DNA from: Alcanivorax sp.
GTDB taxonomy: Bacteria; Pseudomonadota; Gammaproteobacteria; Pseudomonadales; Alcanivoracaceae
Assembly: GCF_002726155.1 (NCBI RefSeq)
Contig: NZ_PBSH01000019.1
Coordinates: 1 to 64,000, forward strand
Length of the DNA: 64,000 nucleotides
Direction of reading: 5' to 3'
Part shown: positions 34,206 through 43,040 of the stretch, piece after piece
How the letters are laid out: each line of letters opens with the position of its first letter
Position numbering within the stretch: the stretch's first letter is position 1
Translations under genes and position numbers: made by a program
The notes under the pieces: model-generated
The model's database searches: none
What the model was told of the DNA's origin: nothing
Seen by the model: the letters and a program-made list of their open reading frames with translations, nothing else

Positions 34206-35363
34206 TTAATAAACTGCCTTGTAAATATTCAGGGCATCCGCCTCCGTCACTTCCCGGGGGTTATTCACCAGCAGCCGTTGCTGCAGCATGGCATCCGCGG
34301 CCAGCGTTTCCAGGCTGTCTTCGGTGACCCCGGCATCACGCAAGCGTACCGGCAGGCCCACCTCACGGATCAACGACTCCAGCGCAGCGATCAGCACGCC
34401 GGCGCCATCTTCATGGTCAGCAAAGGGACGGTCACTGAGAATCGGCGCCAGTTCAGCATAGAGCGGCGCTGCCTTGGGCAAATTGAAACGCAACACTTCC
34501 GGCAAAACCAAAGAATTGCTCAAGCCATGGGGGATGTGAAAATGCCCTCCCAGAGGGTAAGCCAGCGCGTGTACCGCCGCTACCGGGGCATTGGCAAAGG
34601 CTTGCCCCGCCATCATTGCACCCAGCAGGCAAGCTTCCCGGGCAAGCAGATTGCTGCCCTCCTTCACCGCCATGGCCAGGTTGCCCCCCAACAAGCGCAG
34701 CGCTTCACGGGCCAACATGTCGGAGTACGGGTTTTTCTTGTGGGCACTGGTGTAGGCCTCGATGGCATGCACCATGGCATCTACGCCAGTGGCGGCCGTG
34801 ACATGAGGCGGCAACCCCAAGGTCAGCTCGGCGTCCAGCACAGCCAGGTCCGGCAACAACGACGGCGCGACCACACCCGCCTTGGTGGTCGCACCGGTGG
34901 TCACGATTGCCACCGGCGTCACCTCAGAGCCTGTACCCGCCGTAGTCGGCACCTGCACCAATGGCAGTCGCGGCCCCGTTGCCAGGCCAACGCCGTAAAT
35001 ATCGGACAACTGCTGACTGGCCTTGGGGTGCGACAACAAGGCAACCAGCTTGGCCACATCCATGGATGAGCCACCGCCAAAACCAATCACCAGATCCGCG
35101 CCAGCATCCTTGGCCTGCCCGGCGGCGTCCAGCACCACCGAATCGGCAGGGTCCGCACTGACCTGATCGAAAATCACCAGGGGCATATTGGCGCTGCGGA
35201 AACTCTCTTCCACTGGCCCCAGCAAGGGCGTGCTGCGAATACCGGGATCGGTGACCAGCATGACCCGGCTGGCGCCCAGCTGCTGGCACAGTTCAGGCAA
35301 ACGGGTTGCGGCCCCCGCTTCCACCAACACTCGGTGCGTGGTGGCAAATTCAAACCCCACCAT
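34206..35363 (-). CDS. Iron-containing alcohol dehydrogenase
   Basis: 385 residues from the ATG at 35363, chosen because GGAGAG lies six bases upstream; the longer reading frame starts in the non-coding leader. Type III ADH signatures: GFGGGSSMDVAKLVALL, the NAD-site TPVAIVTTGATT region after VPTTAGTGSEVTP, and the iron site HALAYPLGGHFHIPHGLSN. It oxidises or reduces alcohols and aldehydes; the substrate is not defined. The repeat at 34174 and the thioesterase gene follow. Confidence 0.92.
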   Translation of the reverse strand: MVGFEFATTHRVLVEAGAATRLPELCQQLGASRVMLVTDPGIRSTPLLGPVEESFRSANMPLVIFDQVSADPADSVVLDAAGQAKDAGADLVIGFGGGSSMDVAKLVALLSHPKASQQLSDIYGVGLATGPRLPLVQVPTTAGTGSEVTPVAIVTTGATTKAGVVAPSLLPDLAVLDAELTLGLPPHVTAATGVDAMVHAIEAYTSAHKKNPYSDMLAREALRLLGGNLAMAVKEGSNLLAREACLLGAMMAGQAFANAPVAAVHALAYPLGGHFHIPHGLSNSLVLPEVLRFNLPKAAPLYAELAPILSDRPFADHEDGAGVLIAALESLIREVGLPVRLRDAGVTEDSLETLAADAMLQQRLLVNNPREVTEADALNIYKAVY

Positions 35364-35470
35364 GGTGTCTCTCCATCGAAATTTGGAATGTGATTTTATG
35401 CTAGCACAGCTGACCATGGGCGGAGGTGCCAATCCCCACGGATTTCACGCCAAAAGTGTATCTGTTTATC

Positions 35471-35497
35471 AATAAAAAACGCGCCCGAAGGCGCGTT
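35471..35497 (-). terminator. Intrinsic terminator after the GMC genes
   Basis: On the minus strand: stem AACGCGCC, loop TTCG, stem GGCGCGTT, then T-rich TTTTATT. It lies 25 bases after the stop of the GMC oxidoreductase gene. Confidence 0.88.
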
Positions 35498-35521
35498 CTG
35501 AGTCGTCATGATGGGACCCGA

Positions 35522-37120
35522 TCAACCAATGAAGTAGCTGCTCGCCTTGGCATTGATCTGGTCACTGACATACTTGGCCAGCGCCTGCACCGTCCACTGG
35601 GGTGCTGCGCTCATGGGCTCGGGAATCAGGCTGGCATCCGCCACGAACAGCCCCGCAGTCCCGTGGACCTCACCATTGGGCGCCACCACGGATGTATAGC
35701 TGTCAGCGCCCATGCGGCATGTACCGTGGGGACTGAAACTGTTGGAGCGAAAGGTGTACATACCCTTGATGCCATAATCCACTTGCGCCAGTTTTTCATC
35801 CAGGCTGAATACAGAGTCCACTTCCAGACTCTGGAAGGTCGGCATGAACACTTTCTCGGCGCCACCGGAAAAGAAGATCCGTGCGGCTAACGCCGCCGAT
35901 GCTTTCATGTTCTCAAATTCTTCCCGGTTGGGGTTCCAATGAATGGTCTTACCGCCGGTATAGGCGTCGCCATCCCACTGCACATACCCCCGGCCCAGAT
36001 CGGTGCTGAAAGCGTTCACCCCGGCGTAGTACTTGTAGTCCTTCATGAAATCGATATGCGCCTTACCGGCCTTCATATCGCCTTGCGCCATGAGTGATTC
36101 CGGCTCCGCCAGCCCCGAGAAAATGGTGTAGCCGTCCGTGCGGGTAAACTCATCCACCTGCACCCCGACCAGGGCTCCACGGAAGCCGTAGAGCGGTTCC
36201 TTGAATTTCCCCATCACCTGGGTGAACGGCTGGATGGACAAGTTACGACCCAGTTGCCCGCTGCGATCTGCAATGTCACTGCGCTGCATGATCAGCGGGC
36301 TGTGAATGGCCCCCGCCGCCAACACCACCAAATCCGCATCCACCTGCATATCTGCCACATGGGCGCCGCTATCCGGGTCAGTCACCCGGGCTTCCACCCC
36401 GCTAGCCCGGCCGTTGCGGGTACGCACTTTTACCACTTCCGTATCCGAGAAAATCCGTGCGCCATGCGCGGCCGCCCAGGGCAGATGGGTGACCAGGGAA
36501 CTCATCTTCCGGTCCGACGGGCACCCTGCCAGGCAATGCCCGGTGAGCGCGCACTGCTTCACATTGCGCTGGGCAGGCTTCCAAGAGAACTGCATTTTCT
36601 CGCAGCCCTGAATCACTTTGTGGGCACAGGCATTGATTTCGTGGGCTTCGTTGATGTGAATCTGTAGCTGGTCGGCCACGGTATCCAGATAAGGGCGAAA
36701 CTTTTCCGCAGACAAATTATCCAGCCCGTACTTGGCAGCCCAACCATCAAGCACATCATCGCCCGGCTCTTCCATCACGCAGGCACCAATCACCGTGGAG
36801 CCCCCCACGCAGGCGCCCTGCACAAAAATGATATCTGCAGTGGTATTCACCTGGCCTACCTGATCCTGATAAATCTTGGTCATGGTATCGCCAAGGTGCT
36901 CGGTAAAGGCCGAGCTGGGATAGTACCGCCCCGATTCCAGCACCAGCACATCCCGACCGGCCTTGGCCATTTCATAGGCCACCATGGCACCGGCGGCTCC
37001 GGAGCCCACCACCACCACATCGGTTTTCAGTGTGAATCGCTTACCCAGGCTGGCATCCAGTGCCACGTCTTTTGCCTGGGTAACAGGAACCCCGTCCCGG
37101 GCTACTCGTACAAACGCCAT
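35522..37120 (-). CDS. GMC flavoprotein dehydrogenase, paralogue 1 (atypical active site)
   Basis: 532 residues. FAD motif VVVGSGAAGAMVAYEMAKAG (37-56), ACVGGSTVIGACV near 103, and the GMC C-terminal domain. CALTGHCLAGC at 190-200 has the C-x5-C-x3-C spacing of the [3Fe-4S] site in FAD glucose dehydrogenase-type GMC proteins. The catalytic region is unusual: paralogue 2 has YHPQGTCRMG and VNPQ, whereas here it reads FSPHGTCRMG and AAPQ, so the usual His and Asn positions hold Ser and Ala. The partner subunit gene lies 15 bases upstream. It probably oxidises an alcohol and feeds electrons to the respiratory chain; substrate unknown. Confidence 0.85.
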   Translation of the reverse strand: MAFVRVARDGVPVTQAKDVALDASLGKRFTLKTDVVVVGSGAAGAMVAYEMAKAGRDVLVLESGRYYPSSAFTEHLGDTMTKIYQDQVGQVNTTADIIFVQGACVGGSTVIGACVMEEPGDDVLDGWAAKYGLDNLSAEKFRPYLDTVADQLQIHINEAHEINACAHKVIQGCEKMQFSWKPAQRNVKQCALTGHCLAGCPSDRKMSSLVTHLPWAAAHGARIFSDTEVVKVRTRNGRASGVEARVTDPDSGAHVADMQVDADLVVLAAGAIHSPLIMQRSDIADRSGQLGRNLSIQPFTQVMGKFKEPLYGFRGALVGVQVDEFTRTDGYTIFSGLAEPESLMAQGDMKAGKAHIDFMKDYKYYAGVNAFSTDLGRGYVQWDGDAYTGGKTIHWNPNREEFENMKASAALAARIFFSGGAEKVFMPTFQSLEVDSVFSLDEKLAQVDYGIKGMYTFRSNSFSPHGTCRMGADSYTSVVAPNGEVHGTAGLFVADASLIPEPMSAAPQWTVQALAKYVSDQINAKASSYFIG

Positions 37121-37135
37121 TATTATTCTCCGCCC

Positions 37136-37732
37136 TTACGCCCGTGGTAACGGGGCATTCCCCAATCGTCGTACACCCCACAACTCCGTCACCGGCCCGT
37201 GGTATTCCAGCCCCGGCCAGGTGCGCTCGTCACGCCAGTAGTTCAATGCCACCAAGGCTTTCAGCGTGGTCATCAGCCCGCGCTCAAAGAACGAGCCTTC
37301 CTGCATGGCATCCACATAAGCCAACGCCTTGTCATCGGGCAAACCGGTAAAGCGGCTGAATTTGAAACTGACCATGGGCCGGTTGTTGAACACCCAGATT
37401 CCCAGCCCCAGCAATTCGCGGGTCTGCGGCGGCATTCGCTGGGCCATGGCATCCACGTTTTTTATGGTGGGTACGACATCCGTACTGGAGGGCAACCCAT
37501 AACGATCAGCGGGGATCATCACCTCGGTCAGGCGGGTGATCACCTCGACTTCGTCGTCATTGAGGCTGTGATATTCGAGGGTTTCCGGTGCCTCACGGCG
37601 GCCGAACAGACTGGAACAGCCCGTGGTAAAGGCGGCACCCGCCAGCACGCTGGTGCGCAGGAATCCGCGGCGGCTCAGTGGCTCCAGGCCACCCAGAAAG
37701 CCGGGCAGCGGCGCACGGTTATTATTCTTCAT
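37136..37732 (-). CDS. Gluconate 2-dehydrogenase subunit 3-like protein, paralogue 1
   Basis: 198 residues. A Tat signal (SRRGFLRTS) is followed by a lipobox-like TTGC, then a helical domain: DEVEVITRLTEVMIPADRYGLPS, FKFSRFTGLPDDKALAYVDAM and a C-terminal RRLGNAPLP. This is the pattern of the small gamma subunit of membrane GMC dehydrogenases, which exports the flavoprotein through Tat as a complex. It lies directly upstream of its flavoprotein gene, with AGGAGAGGG before the ATG. No cytochrome c subunit is encoded nearby. Confidence 0.85.
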   Translation of the reverse strand: MKNNNRAPLPGFLGGLEPLSRRGFLRTSVLAGAAFTTGCSSLFGRREAPETLEYHSLNDDEVEVITRLTEVMIPADRYGLPSSTDVVPTIKNVDAMAQRMPPQTRELLGLGIWVFNNRPMVSFKFSRFTGLPDDKALAYVDAMQEGSFFERGLMTTLKALVALNYWRDERTWPGLEYHGPVTELWGVRRLGNAPLPRA

Positions 37733-37772
37733 TGAGACCCTCTCCTGGGCAGGCCTGTTTTCTTTCAGGCCC

Positions 37773-37820
37773 TTGTTGTTATTGGTGGAGCGGTAGTTGC
37801 CATCGTTATTATTGGTTGAG
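37773..37820 (-). promoter_or_regulatory. Tandem operator-like direct repeat
   Basis: TTGTTGTTATTGGTGGAG (37773-37790) and TCGTTATTATTGGTTGAG (37803-37820) match at 15 of 18 positions and are spaced 30 bases, three helical turns. They lie in the promoter region of the subunit 3/GMC operon. No known regulator site matches. Confidence 0.4.
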
Positions 37821-37849
37821 TCTATAACAAACCGTTACAAACGCCAAAG

Positions 37850-37868
37850 CCCCCGGCGCAACCGGGGG
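37850..37868 (-). terminator. Hairpin after paralogue 2 GMC gene
   Basis: CCCCCGG (37850-37856) pairs with CCGGGGG (37862-37868), loop CGCAA. On the minus strand it follows the stop of the gene at 37938 and is followed by GCTTTGG, so the T-run is weak. Confidence 0.5.
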
Positions 37869-37937
37869 TGGGCATTATGATCAAGGGGAAATACGCGATC
37901 GCGAAAGGCGGCACTGCGGGCATCCCTGCCTGCTGTT

Positions 37938-39503
37938 TTATGCCATTTGCCGGGCAATCCGGGTGGCCAGTGCATACACCGTAATCTGCGGATTGACGAT
38001 AATGGAGGTGGGTAGCAAGCTGGCGTCTGCCACGTACAACCCGGGGACATCATGGCTCTGGCCATCGCTGCCGACCACACTGTTATCCGGGTCTGCCCCC
38101 ATCCGGCAGGTGCCCTGGGGGTGATAACTGACCATACGCAGGTGCTGTGGCAGATTTTCCAGCGTATCGACCATCTCATCGATATCCGCCTCACTACGAA
38201 TCACCCGGTTATCGCTGGCCGGCACATAGACTTCTTCAGCACCCGACGCCAGATGCAAACGAGCGGCGGCTTTCAGGGCACGCTGCATGGAGGGAAAATC
38301 CACGTCGCTGAGCTGATAGTTGATCTTCTTGCGCTCACCGTCCCATTCAATCGTACCCACATTGTGATCGTGGATCAGCGTAACCAGGCCACCCAGATAC
38401 TTGGCATTGGCCATGTAATCCATGAACGGTTCACCGGTTCCCGGCTCCGCCGCCATGGTCAGCTCCACCAACCCGGCCCCGCCGTCCTCCAGCACAAAGC
38501 CTCCCTTATCCGGGTGCATGAACTCGTCCACGTACACACCGAGCATGGCGCCACGCCAGGGATAAACCGGCTCTGGGTAACGGGCAGGAACATATAACGA
38601 CGGGTGACAGGCGAAGTTCTTTCCCACCTGCCCGGACCGGTTCCCCAGCCCGCTTTTCAACAGCAGCAGCGGGGTCTGCACCGCCCCTGCAGCGATAATC
38701 ACCCGGGGTGCCGTTACCGTCATGCGCGCTGCAACAGAACCATCACGGTGGGTGACCGTCGCCTCCACACCACTGGCCTTACCGTTTTCGGTGAGGATTT
38801 TCTCCACGCGAGTATCCGCATAAATCTGCGCCCCGTGAGCCGCAGCCCAAGGTAAATAGGTCACCAGCATGGACTGCTTGCGCTCGGTCTTGCAGCCAGA
38901 CAGGCAGTGCCCGGTCAGGCCACACTGGCGGATATTGCGCTGCAGCGGTTTCACCGACCAGCCCAGGCGGTTGGCGCCCGCGCGGATCAAACGACCGTGG
39001 CGGGGAATTTCATGCTCGCCGTTTTCATGAACAGCCAGATTTTTTTCCACTTCATCAAAGTATGGCGTCAGCTCTGCGGTGGTCAGCTCATCAAGACCAA
39101 AATCCCGCTGCCAGTCCTGCAGGATGAAATCCGGCGTCCGGAAACACACGCAGCCATTAACCACCGTTGAGCCGCCCACACAGGCGCCCTGCAACACCAG
39201 CAAATCGCCGCTGCTGTTAGTCTGGCCACCATGGTCCTGATACAGGGTATCCAGGCTTTCAGTGAAGCGTTCGGTGAAATCCTTTGACGGAACATAAGCA
39301 CCGGCTTCCAGCACAACGACCTTGAAGCCGCGCCGTGCCAGCTCATAGGCGCTGACCGCGCCCCCTGCCCCGGAGCCCACGATCACCACATCAGCCTGAA
39401 TTTCTATACGTTCGCCAACCACATCACTGGCCTGATGCACCGCGAGCCCTGTCGCTTGCCACCCGCCCGGATTCGCCGTTTTTGTCACTATTGTTTCACT
39501 CAT
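37938..39503 (-). CDS. GMC flavoprotein dehydrogenase, paralogue 2 (canonical active site)
   Basis: 521 residues. FAD motif VVIVGSGAGGAVSAYELARRG near 39-58, QGACVGGSTVVNGCVCF, and the same Fe-S-type cysteine spacing CGLTGHCLSGC near 185-195. The catalytic motifs are standard: YHPQGTCRMG and, near the C terminus, VNPQITVYAL, so His and Asn are present. The neighbouring subunit 3-like gene overlaps it by 4 bases (39500-39503), so the pair is one expression unit. A quinone- or cytochrome-linked alcohol dehydrogenase is likely; the substrate is not known. Confidence 0.88.
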   Translation of the reverse strand: MSETIVTKTANPGGWQATGLAVHQASDVVGERIEIQADVVIVGSGAGGAVSAYELARRGFKVVVLEAGAYVPSKDFTERFTESLDTLYQDHGGQTNSSGDLLVLQGACVGGSTVVNGCVCFRTPDFILQDWQRDFGLDELTTAELTPYFDEVEKNLAVHENGEHEIPRHGRLIRAGANRLGWSVKPLQRNIRQCGLTGHCLSGCKTERKQSMLVTYLPWAAAHGAQIYADTRVEKILTENGKASGVEATVTHRDGSVAARMTVTAPRVIIAAGAVQTPLLLLKSGLGNRSGQVGKNFACHPSLYVPARYPEPVYPWRGAMLGVYVDEFMHPDKGGFVLEDGGAGLVELTMAAEPGTGEPFMDYMANAKYLGGLVTLIHDHNVGTIEWDGERKKINYQLSDVDFPSMQRALKAAARLHLASGAEEVYVPASDNRVIRSEADIDEMVDTLENLPQHLRMVSYHPQGTCRMGADPDNSVVGSDGQSHDVPGLYVADASLLPTSIIVNPQITVYALATRIARQMA

Positions 39504-40141
39504 GCCTGCTCCTCCGGCTGGTTGGCACGCAACGCATCATCCGCCGGCAACGGCGCATTACCGAGATAGGCAAGCCTCCACTTGTCGCTCACCGGGCCAT
39601 CGAAATCCGTCGGCTCCCAGGTCGCTGGCTCCTGCCAATAGGCACTGTAGGTCAGTTGCTTGATCACCGTGGCCAGGGTGCGCTGAATCACGCTGGCGCG
39701 TCCCCAGCTATCAAAGTAGGCGCGTGCATCCACATCGGATAAATCCACAAAACGGCGCCCGTGACTGAGCACCGCCGCGTTGTCGAACAAGCCCAGCCCC
39801 GTGCCCATTTCCTTGCGCGTGGCCGGGTCCAGGTTATTCAGCAGCGCCTGAACATTACGCACCACCGGCACCTGGTCACTGGGAGTTAGCGCAGTCCCCT
39901 CCACCGGTAACAGTACCTGGCGGGCACGATCAAAAAGATGGTATTCCCCGGCAGACAGTCCCGTGGCCCACTCCGGTGCGGGCTGGTTATCCAACGGAGA
40001 GCGACGCAGGAAGGCAAAACCGCCGGCAGCCACGGCAGCGATGCCGGCGGAACCCAGCAGGCCCCATTTCAGAAAGCGCCGACGGGCCATGCCCTGCTGC
40101 CAGATTGCCGCCACATTGGGGGCGGAACGAGGGCTTTTCAT
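39500..40141 (-). CDS. Gluconate 2-dehydrogenase subunit 3-like protein, paralogue 2
   Basis: 213 residues. A twin-arginine type signal (ARRRFLKWG, then LLGSAGIAAVAAGGFAFL) precedes a helical domain with LFDRARQVLLPVEGTALTPSD and a C-terminal LAYLGNAPLP, like paralogue 1. It escorts and anchors the flavoprotein. It overlaps its flavoprotein gene by 4 bases, whereas the other pair is 15 bases apart, so the two cassettes are similar but not identical copies. Confidence 0.82.
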   Translation of the reverse strand: MKSPRSAPNVAAIWQQGMARRRFLKWGLLGSAGIAAVAAGGFAFLRRSPLDNQPAPEWATGLSAGEYHLFDRARQVLLPVEGTALTPSDQVPVVRNVQALLNNLDPATRKEMGTGLGLFDNAAVLSHGRRFVDLSDVDARAYFDSWGRASVIQRTLATVIKQLTYSAYWQEPATWEPTDFDGPVSDKWRLAYLGNAPLPADDALRANQPEEQA

Positions 40142-40273
40142 GGTCTGTCCTCAACACAAACAAGTCAGTGATGAAGCTACTGAAAAGCCCCTATGAAAAC
40201 AATGTGTTTACCTGCACAGCCCGGTTTGACCGCACAGTACAGCCCAGCATTGGCGCGGGCTTGGGAGGAAGCG

Positions 40274-41188
40274 TCAGGCTGGAGGTCGATCGTCGAGGGT
40301 CACTTTTGGCCCAACGGCCACCGGGTCCTGGTGGATAATTACGTCGGCCATCGGAAACGCCTGCTGGATACGCGTTTCAATCCGGCTGGCCAGATCATGG
40401 GCCTGCAACAATGTCAGGTTCTGGTCCATGTCCACGTGTAGCTGAATAAACTGGGTGCGCCCGGATTGACGCGTGCGCAAATCATGAAAGCCCAGTGCTT
40501 GTGGATGATCTGCCACAATTGCGGTGATGACTTCCCGCACCTCTCCAGGAATTTCCCGGTCCAGCAAGAGCTGCGCAGATTCATAAGCGATGTGCCAGGC
40601 ACTGAACAGAATAAAGACCGCAATTACCAGGCCCACCACACCGTCCAGCCATAGATAGCCAAACTGGCTGAGCACCAACACGACGATAATGCCCACATTC
40701 ACCGCCAGGTCCGACAGGTAGTGCAGCGAATCTGCCTCAATGGCAGTGGAACCGGTTTCCCGGACCACATATTTCTGGATCAACAACAAGCCGAATGTCA
40801 GCACGATGGAAAACACCATCACCGCCACACCGGCACCGTTTTCACTGATCGGCTGCGGGTCCATCAGCTTCATCACCGACTGGTGAATCAGGAATACCGA
40901 CGAACCGGCAATGAACACTGCCTGCCCCAGACCGGCTAACGCCTCGGCCTTGCCATGCCCAAAGCGATGCTCTTCATCCGGGGGCACCAGGGAATAACGG
41001 ATGGCGAAGAAGTTGATCAACGAGGCAATGGAATCCATCACCGAATCCACCAGTGACGCCAGCAGGCTAACAGACCCCGTCATCAACCAGGCTATGGCTT
41101 TTGCCGCAATCAGAATCAGTGCCGTCAGGACGGATGCCAACCCTGCCATCAGCAGCAGACGATGTTCACGGCGATCATCACGACGCAT
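40274..41188 (-). CDS. fieF: Cation diffusion facilitator, FieF type
   Basis: 304 residues from the ATG at 41188 (E. coli FieF 300); the longer frame begins inside nlpD and lacks a site. Six transmembrane helices with metal-binding motifs: SLLASLVDSVMDSIASL, HRFGHGKAEALAG and AIEADSLHYLSDLAVNVG, so both Asp/His sites of FieF-type exporters are present. The C-terminal cytoplasmic domain has HDLRTRQSGRTQFIQLHVDMDQ. It exports Fe2+, Zn2+ and related cations in exchange for protons. It lies directly after nlpD, in the place where rpoS sits in Pseudomonas. Confidence 0.92.
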   Translation of the reverse strand: MRRDDRREHRLLLMAGLASVLTALILIAAKAIAWLMTGSVSLLASLVDSVMDSIASLINFFAIRYSLVPPDEEHRFGHGKAEALAGLGQAVFIAGSSVFLIHQSVMKLMDPQPISENGAGVAVMVFSIVLTFGLLLIQKYVVRETGSTAIEADSLHYLSDLAVNVGIIVVLVLSQFGYLWLDGVVGLVIAVFILFSAWHIAYESAQLLLDREIPGEVREVITAIVADHPQALGFHDLRTRQSGRTQFIQLHVDMDQNLTLLQAHDLASRIETRIQQAFPMADVIIHQDPVAVGPKVTLDDRPPA

Positions 41189-41234
41189 AAAGGTATTCCG
41201 TTCCAATCGGTTGAAGAAACGCGGAGCCGGGGAA

Positions 41235-42002
41235 TCAGCGCTTGGGCAAATAGCCCATGGGGTCGACGGGTTTACCGTCTTTGCGGATTTCAAAATGCAG
41301 CTGCGTGCGGAAAGTCCCACTGGCGCCCATGGTGGCAACCTGCTGCCCCCCTTTCACTGCATCCCCTTCCTTGACCATCATCTTATCATTATGGGCATAG
41401 GCGCTTAACCAGCGTTCGCTGTGCTTGATAATCAGCAGATTACCGTAGCCTGTCAGGCCACTACCCCGGTAAACCACACGGCCCGGAGCCGCGGCCACTA
41501 CCGGGCTGTTACGGCGCCCGGAAATGGCAATGCCCTTGCGCCCCTGGCTGGCGTTGGAAAACGATTCCACCACCTGGCCGCTGGCAGGCCAGCGCCATTC
41601 CACCGGGCCTACCGGCACTGCCGGCTTCGTGGCGGGTTTGGCAGCGGGTTTTGGCTTGGAAGCAGGTTTTGATACTGCCGGCTTGCTGGCCGGTTTGGAA
41701 GAAGAGGCCGCCGGTTTGCTCGCAACTACCGGGCTGGAGGTTTTGATGCCCAGTGAAATGCGTTGGCCGGGATAAATGGTGTACGGTGCCGGAATATTGT
41801 TGGCCCGGGCCAACGCCCGAAAATCCCAACCATAGCGCCAGGCAATGGAGTACAGGGTCTCCCCTTCCCGCACATGGTGAGTACCGGACGTGACCTTGCG
41901 TGGTTTGGGTTCCTGGCCATAAATATCCACCACCGGCGCAAAATTGCCGGCACTGCAGCCACTGACCAAAATCCAGACCATGAACGCTGCCAGTGCGCGC
42001 AT
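41235..42002 (-). CDS. nlpD: LysM/M23-domain lipoprotein NlpD
   Basis: 255 residues. Lipobox WILVSGC (lipid Cys16), LysM domain at about 41-85 (HHVREGETLYSIAWRYGWDFRALAR), a Lys/Pro/Ser-rich linker, and a LytM/M23 domain from about 145. The zinc ligands are missing: where active enzymes have HxxxD the sequence reads ISGRRNS, and the HxH motif reads QLHFEI. NlpD of E. coli is likewise degenerate and activates the amidase AmiC at the septum. It follows pcm and a DUF368 gene. Confidence 0.93.
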   Translation of the reverse strand: MRALAAFMVWILVSGCSAGNFAPVVDIYGQEPKPRKVTSGTHHVREGETLYSIAWRYGWDFRALARANNIPAPYTIYPGQRISLGIKTSSPVVASKPAASSSKPASKPAVSKPASKPKPAAKPATKPAVPVGPVEWRWPASGQVVESFSNASQGRKGIAISGRRNSPVVAAAPGRVVYRGSGLTGYGNLLIIKHSERWLSAYAHNDKMMVKEGDAVKGGQQVATMGASGTFRTQLHFEIRKDGKPVDPMGYLPKR

Positions 42003-42118
42003 CAGTGACTGTCGGTGCCTGTGTGAAGATTAACTGCCATCAACCACCCCGTTGCCAGGAAACCTGAATTCAAATTGCACAAACCTAATCTGTCCGGTTG
42101 GCCTCACGGAGCCAGCGT

Positions 42119-43033
42119 TCAGCCTTGCGGTGTCTGCGCAACATTATGCATGGGCGCGACCCGGTAAAGTAACCACACCAGCCCGGCAGCAATGACCACC
42201 ATGGCCAAAGCCAATGGCAGCTGTGCGGACTGATCCGTGACCGCAGCATACTGTGACGGCCATAACCAGGTGTCACCAATTCCTTGCTCACCGCTCAACC
42301 GCCACGGCCATAGTTTCAGTAACGAACCGGCCATGAAGCCGGCAAGCAACGCCATGACGGTGTCATGGAAACGGTGCAACGTCCACTTGAGCACATGCAC
42401 AAAGCTCAGCAGCCCCACTGCACATCCAGACAGAAACGCCAGCAGCAAACCAAACTCAGCCTGCTTCACAGCTTCCAGCACAGGCTGATACATGCCCAGT
42501 AAAAGAAGGATAAAACTGCCAGAAATGCCCGGCAGGATCATGGCGCAGATAGCCAGCATGCCACTGAAGAAAAACACCAGGGCACCGCTGCCCGCTGCCG
42601 ACAGTGCTGGGGCCAGGCCAATGGCCACTGCTACACCAGTGCCAACCAGAAAGGCCCCTATCTGCACCGGACCACGCTGTTGCAAGGGTTTCAACACCAG
42701 AAGAATGCTGGCAAGAATCAGGCCACTAAAAAACGCCCATACCGGTACTGGATGAGTATCCAGTAACCAGGTAATTAATCGGGCCAGCACCGCAATGCTG
42801 GTGAAGATACCGGCCAGCAACGTGAACAAAAAGGTGAGGTTAGCTTGCTGCCAGGCGGCCACGAATCCCTGCTGGCGCCACACGATCAGCAAGCGCGGGG
42901 TGATGCCGCCCAGGGTATTGATCAGTTCTTCATAGATGCCCGTGATCAGGGCAAGGGTGCCACCAGAAACGCCGGGCACTACATCGGCAGCGCCCATGGC
43001 CATGCCGCGAAAAAAAATACCGGGTCGAATCAT
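42119..43033 (-). CDS. popT: DUF368 polyprenyl-phosphate transporter
   Basis: 304 residues with at least eight hydrophobic segments, for example NLTFLFTLLAGIFTSIAVLA and VWAFFSGLILASILLVLKPL. The start FFRGMAMGAADVVPGVSGGTLALITGIYEELI is the family signature. DUF368 proteins (PopT) recycle undecaprenyl phosphate across the inner membrane for peptidoglycan and other glycan synthesis. It sits between pcm and nlpD, so it may be co-expressed with division and lipid A genes. The ATG is preceded by GAGG, which is provided by the dispersed repeat at 43041. Confidence 0.9.
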   Translation of the reverse strand: MIRPGIFFRGMAMGAADVVPGVSGGTLALITGIYEELINTLGGITPRLLIVWRQQGFVAAWQQANLTFLFTLLAGIFTSIAVLARLITWLLDTHPVPVWAFFSGLILASILLVLKPLQQRGPVQIGAFLVGTGVAVAIGLAPALSAAGSGALVFFFSGMLAICAMILPGISGSFILLLLGMYQPVLEAVKQAEFGLLLAFLSGCAVGLLSFVHVLKWTLHRFHDTVMALLAGFMAGSLLKLWPWRLSGEQGIGDTWLWPSQYAAVTDQSAQLPLALAMVVIAAGLVWLLYRVAPMHNVAQTPQG

Positions 43034-43040
43034 GTTTGCG

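Noticed and set aside
40193..40441. 82-residue plus-strand frame in the gap before fieF
   Set aside because: No ribosome binding site, no motif, and it overlaps the fieF tail.
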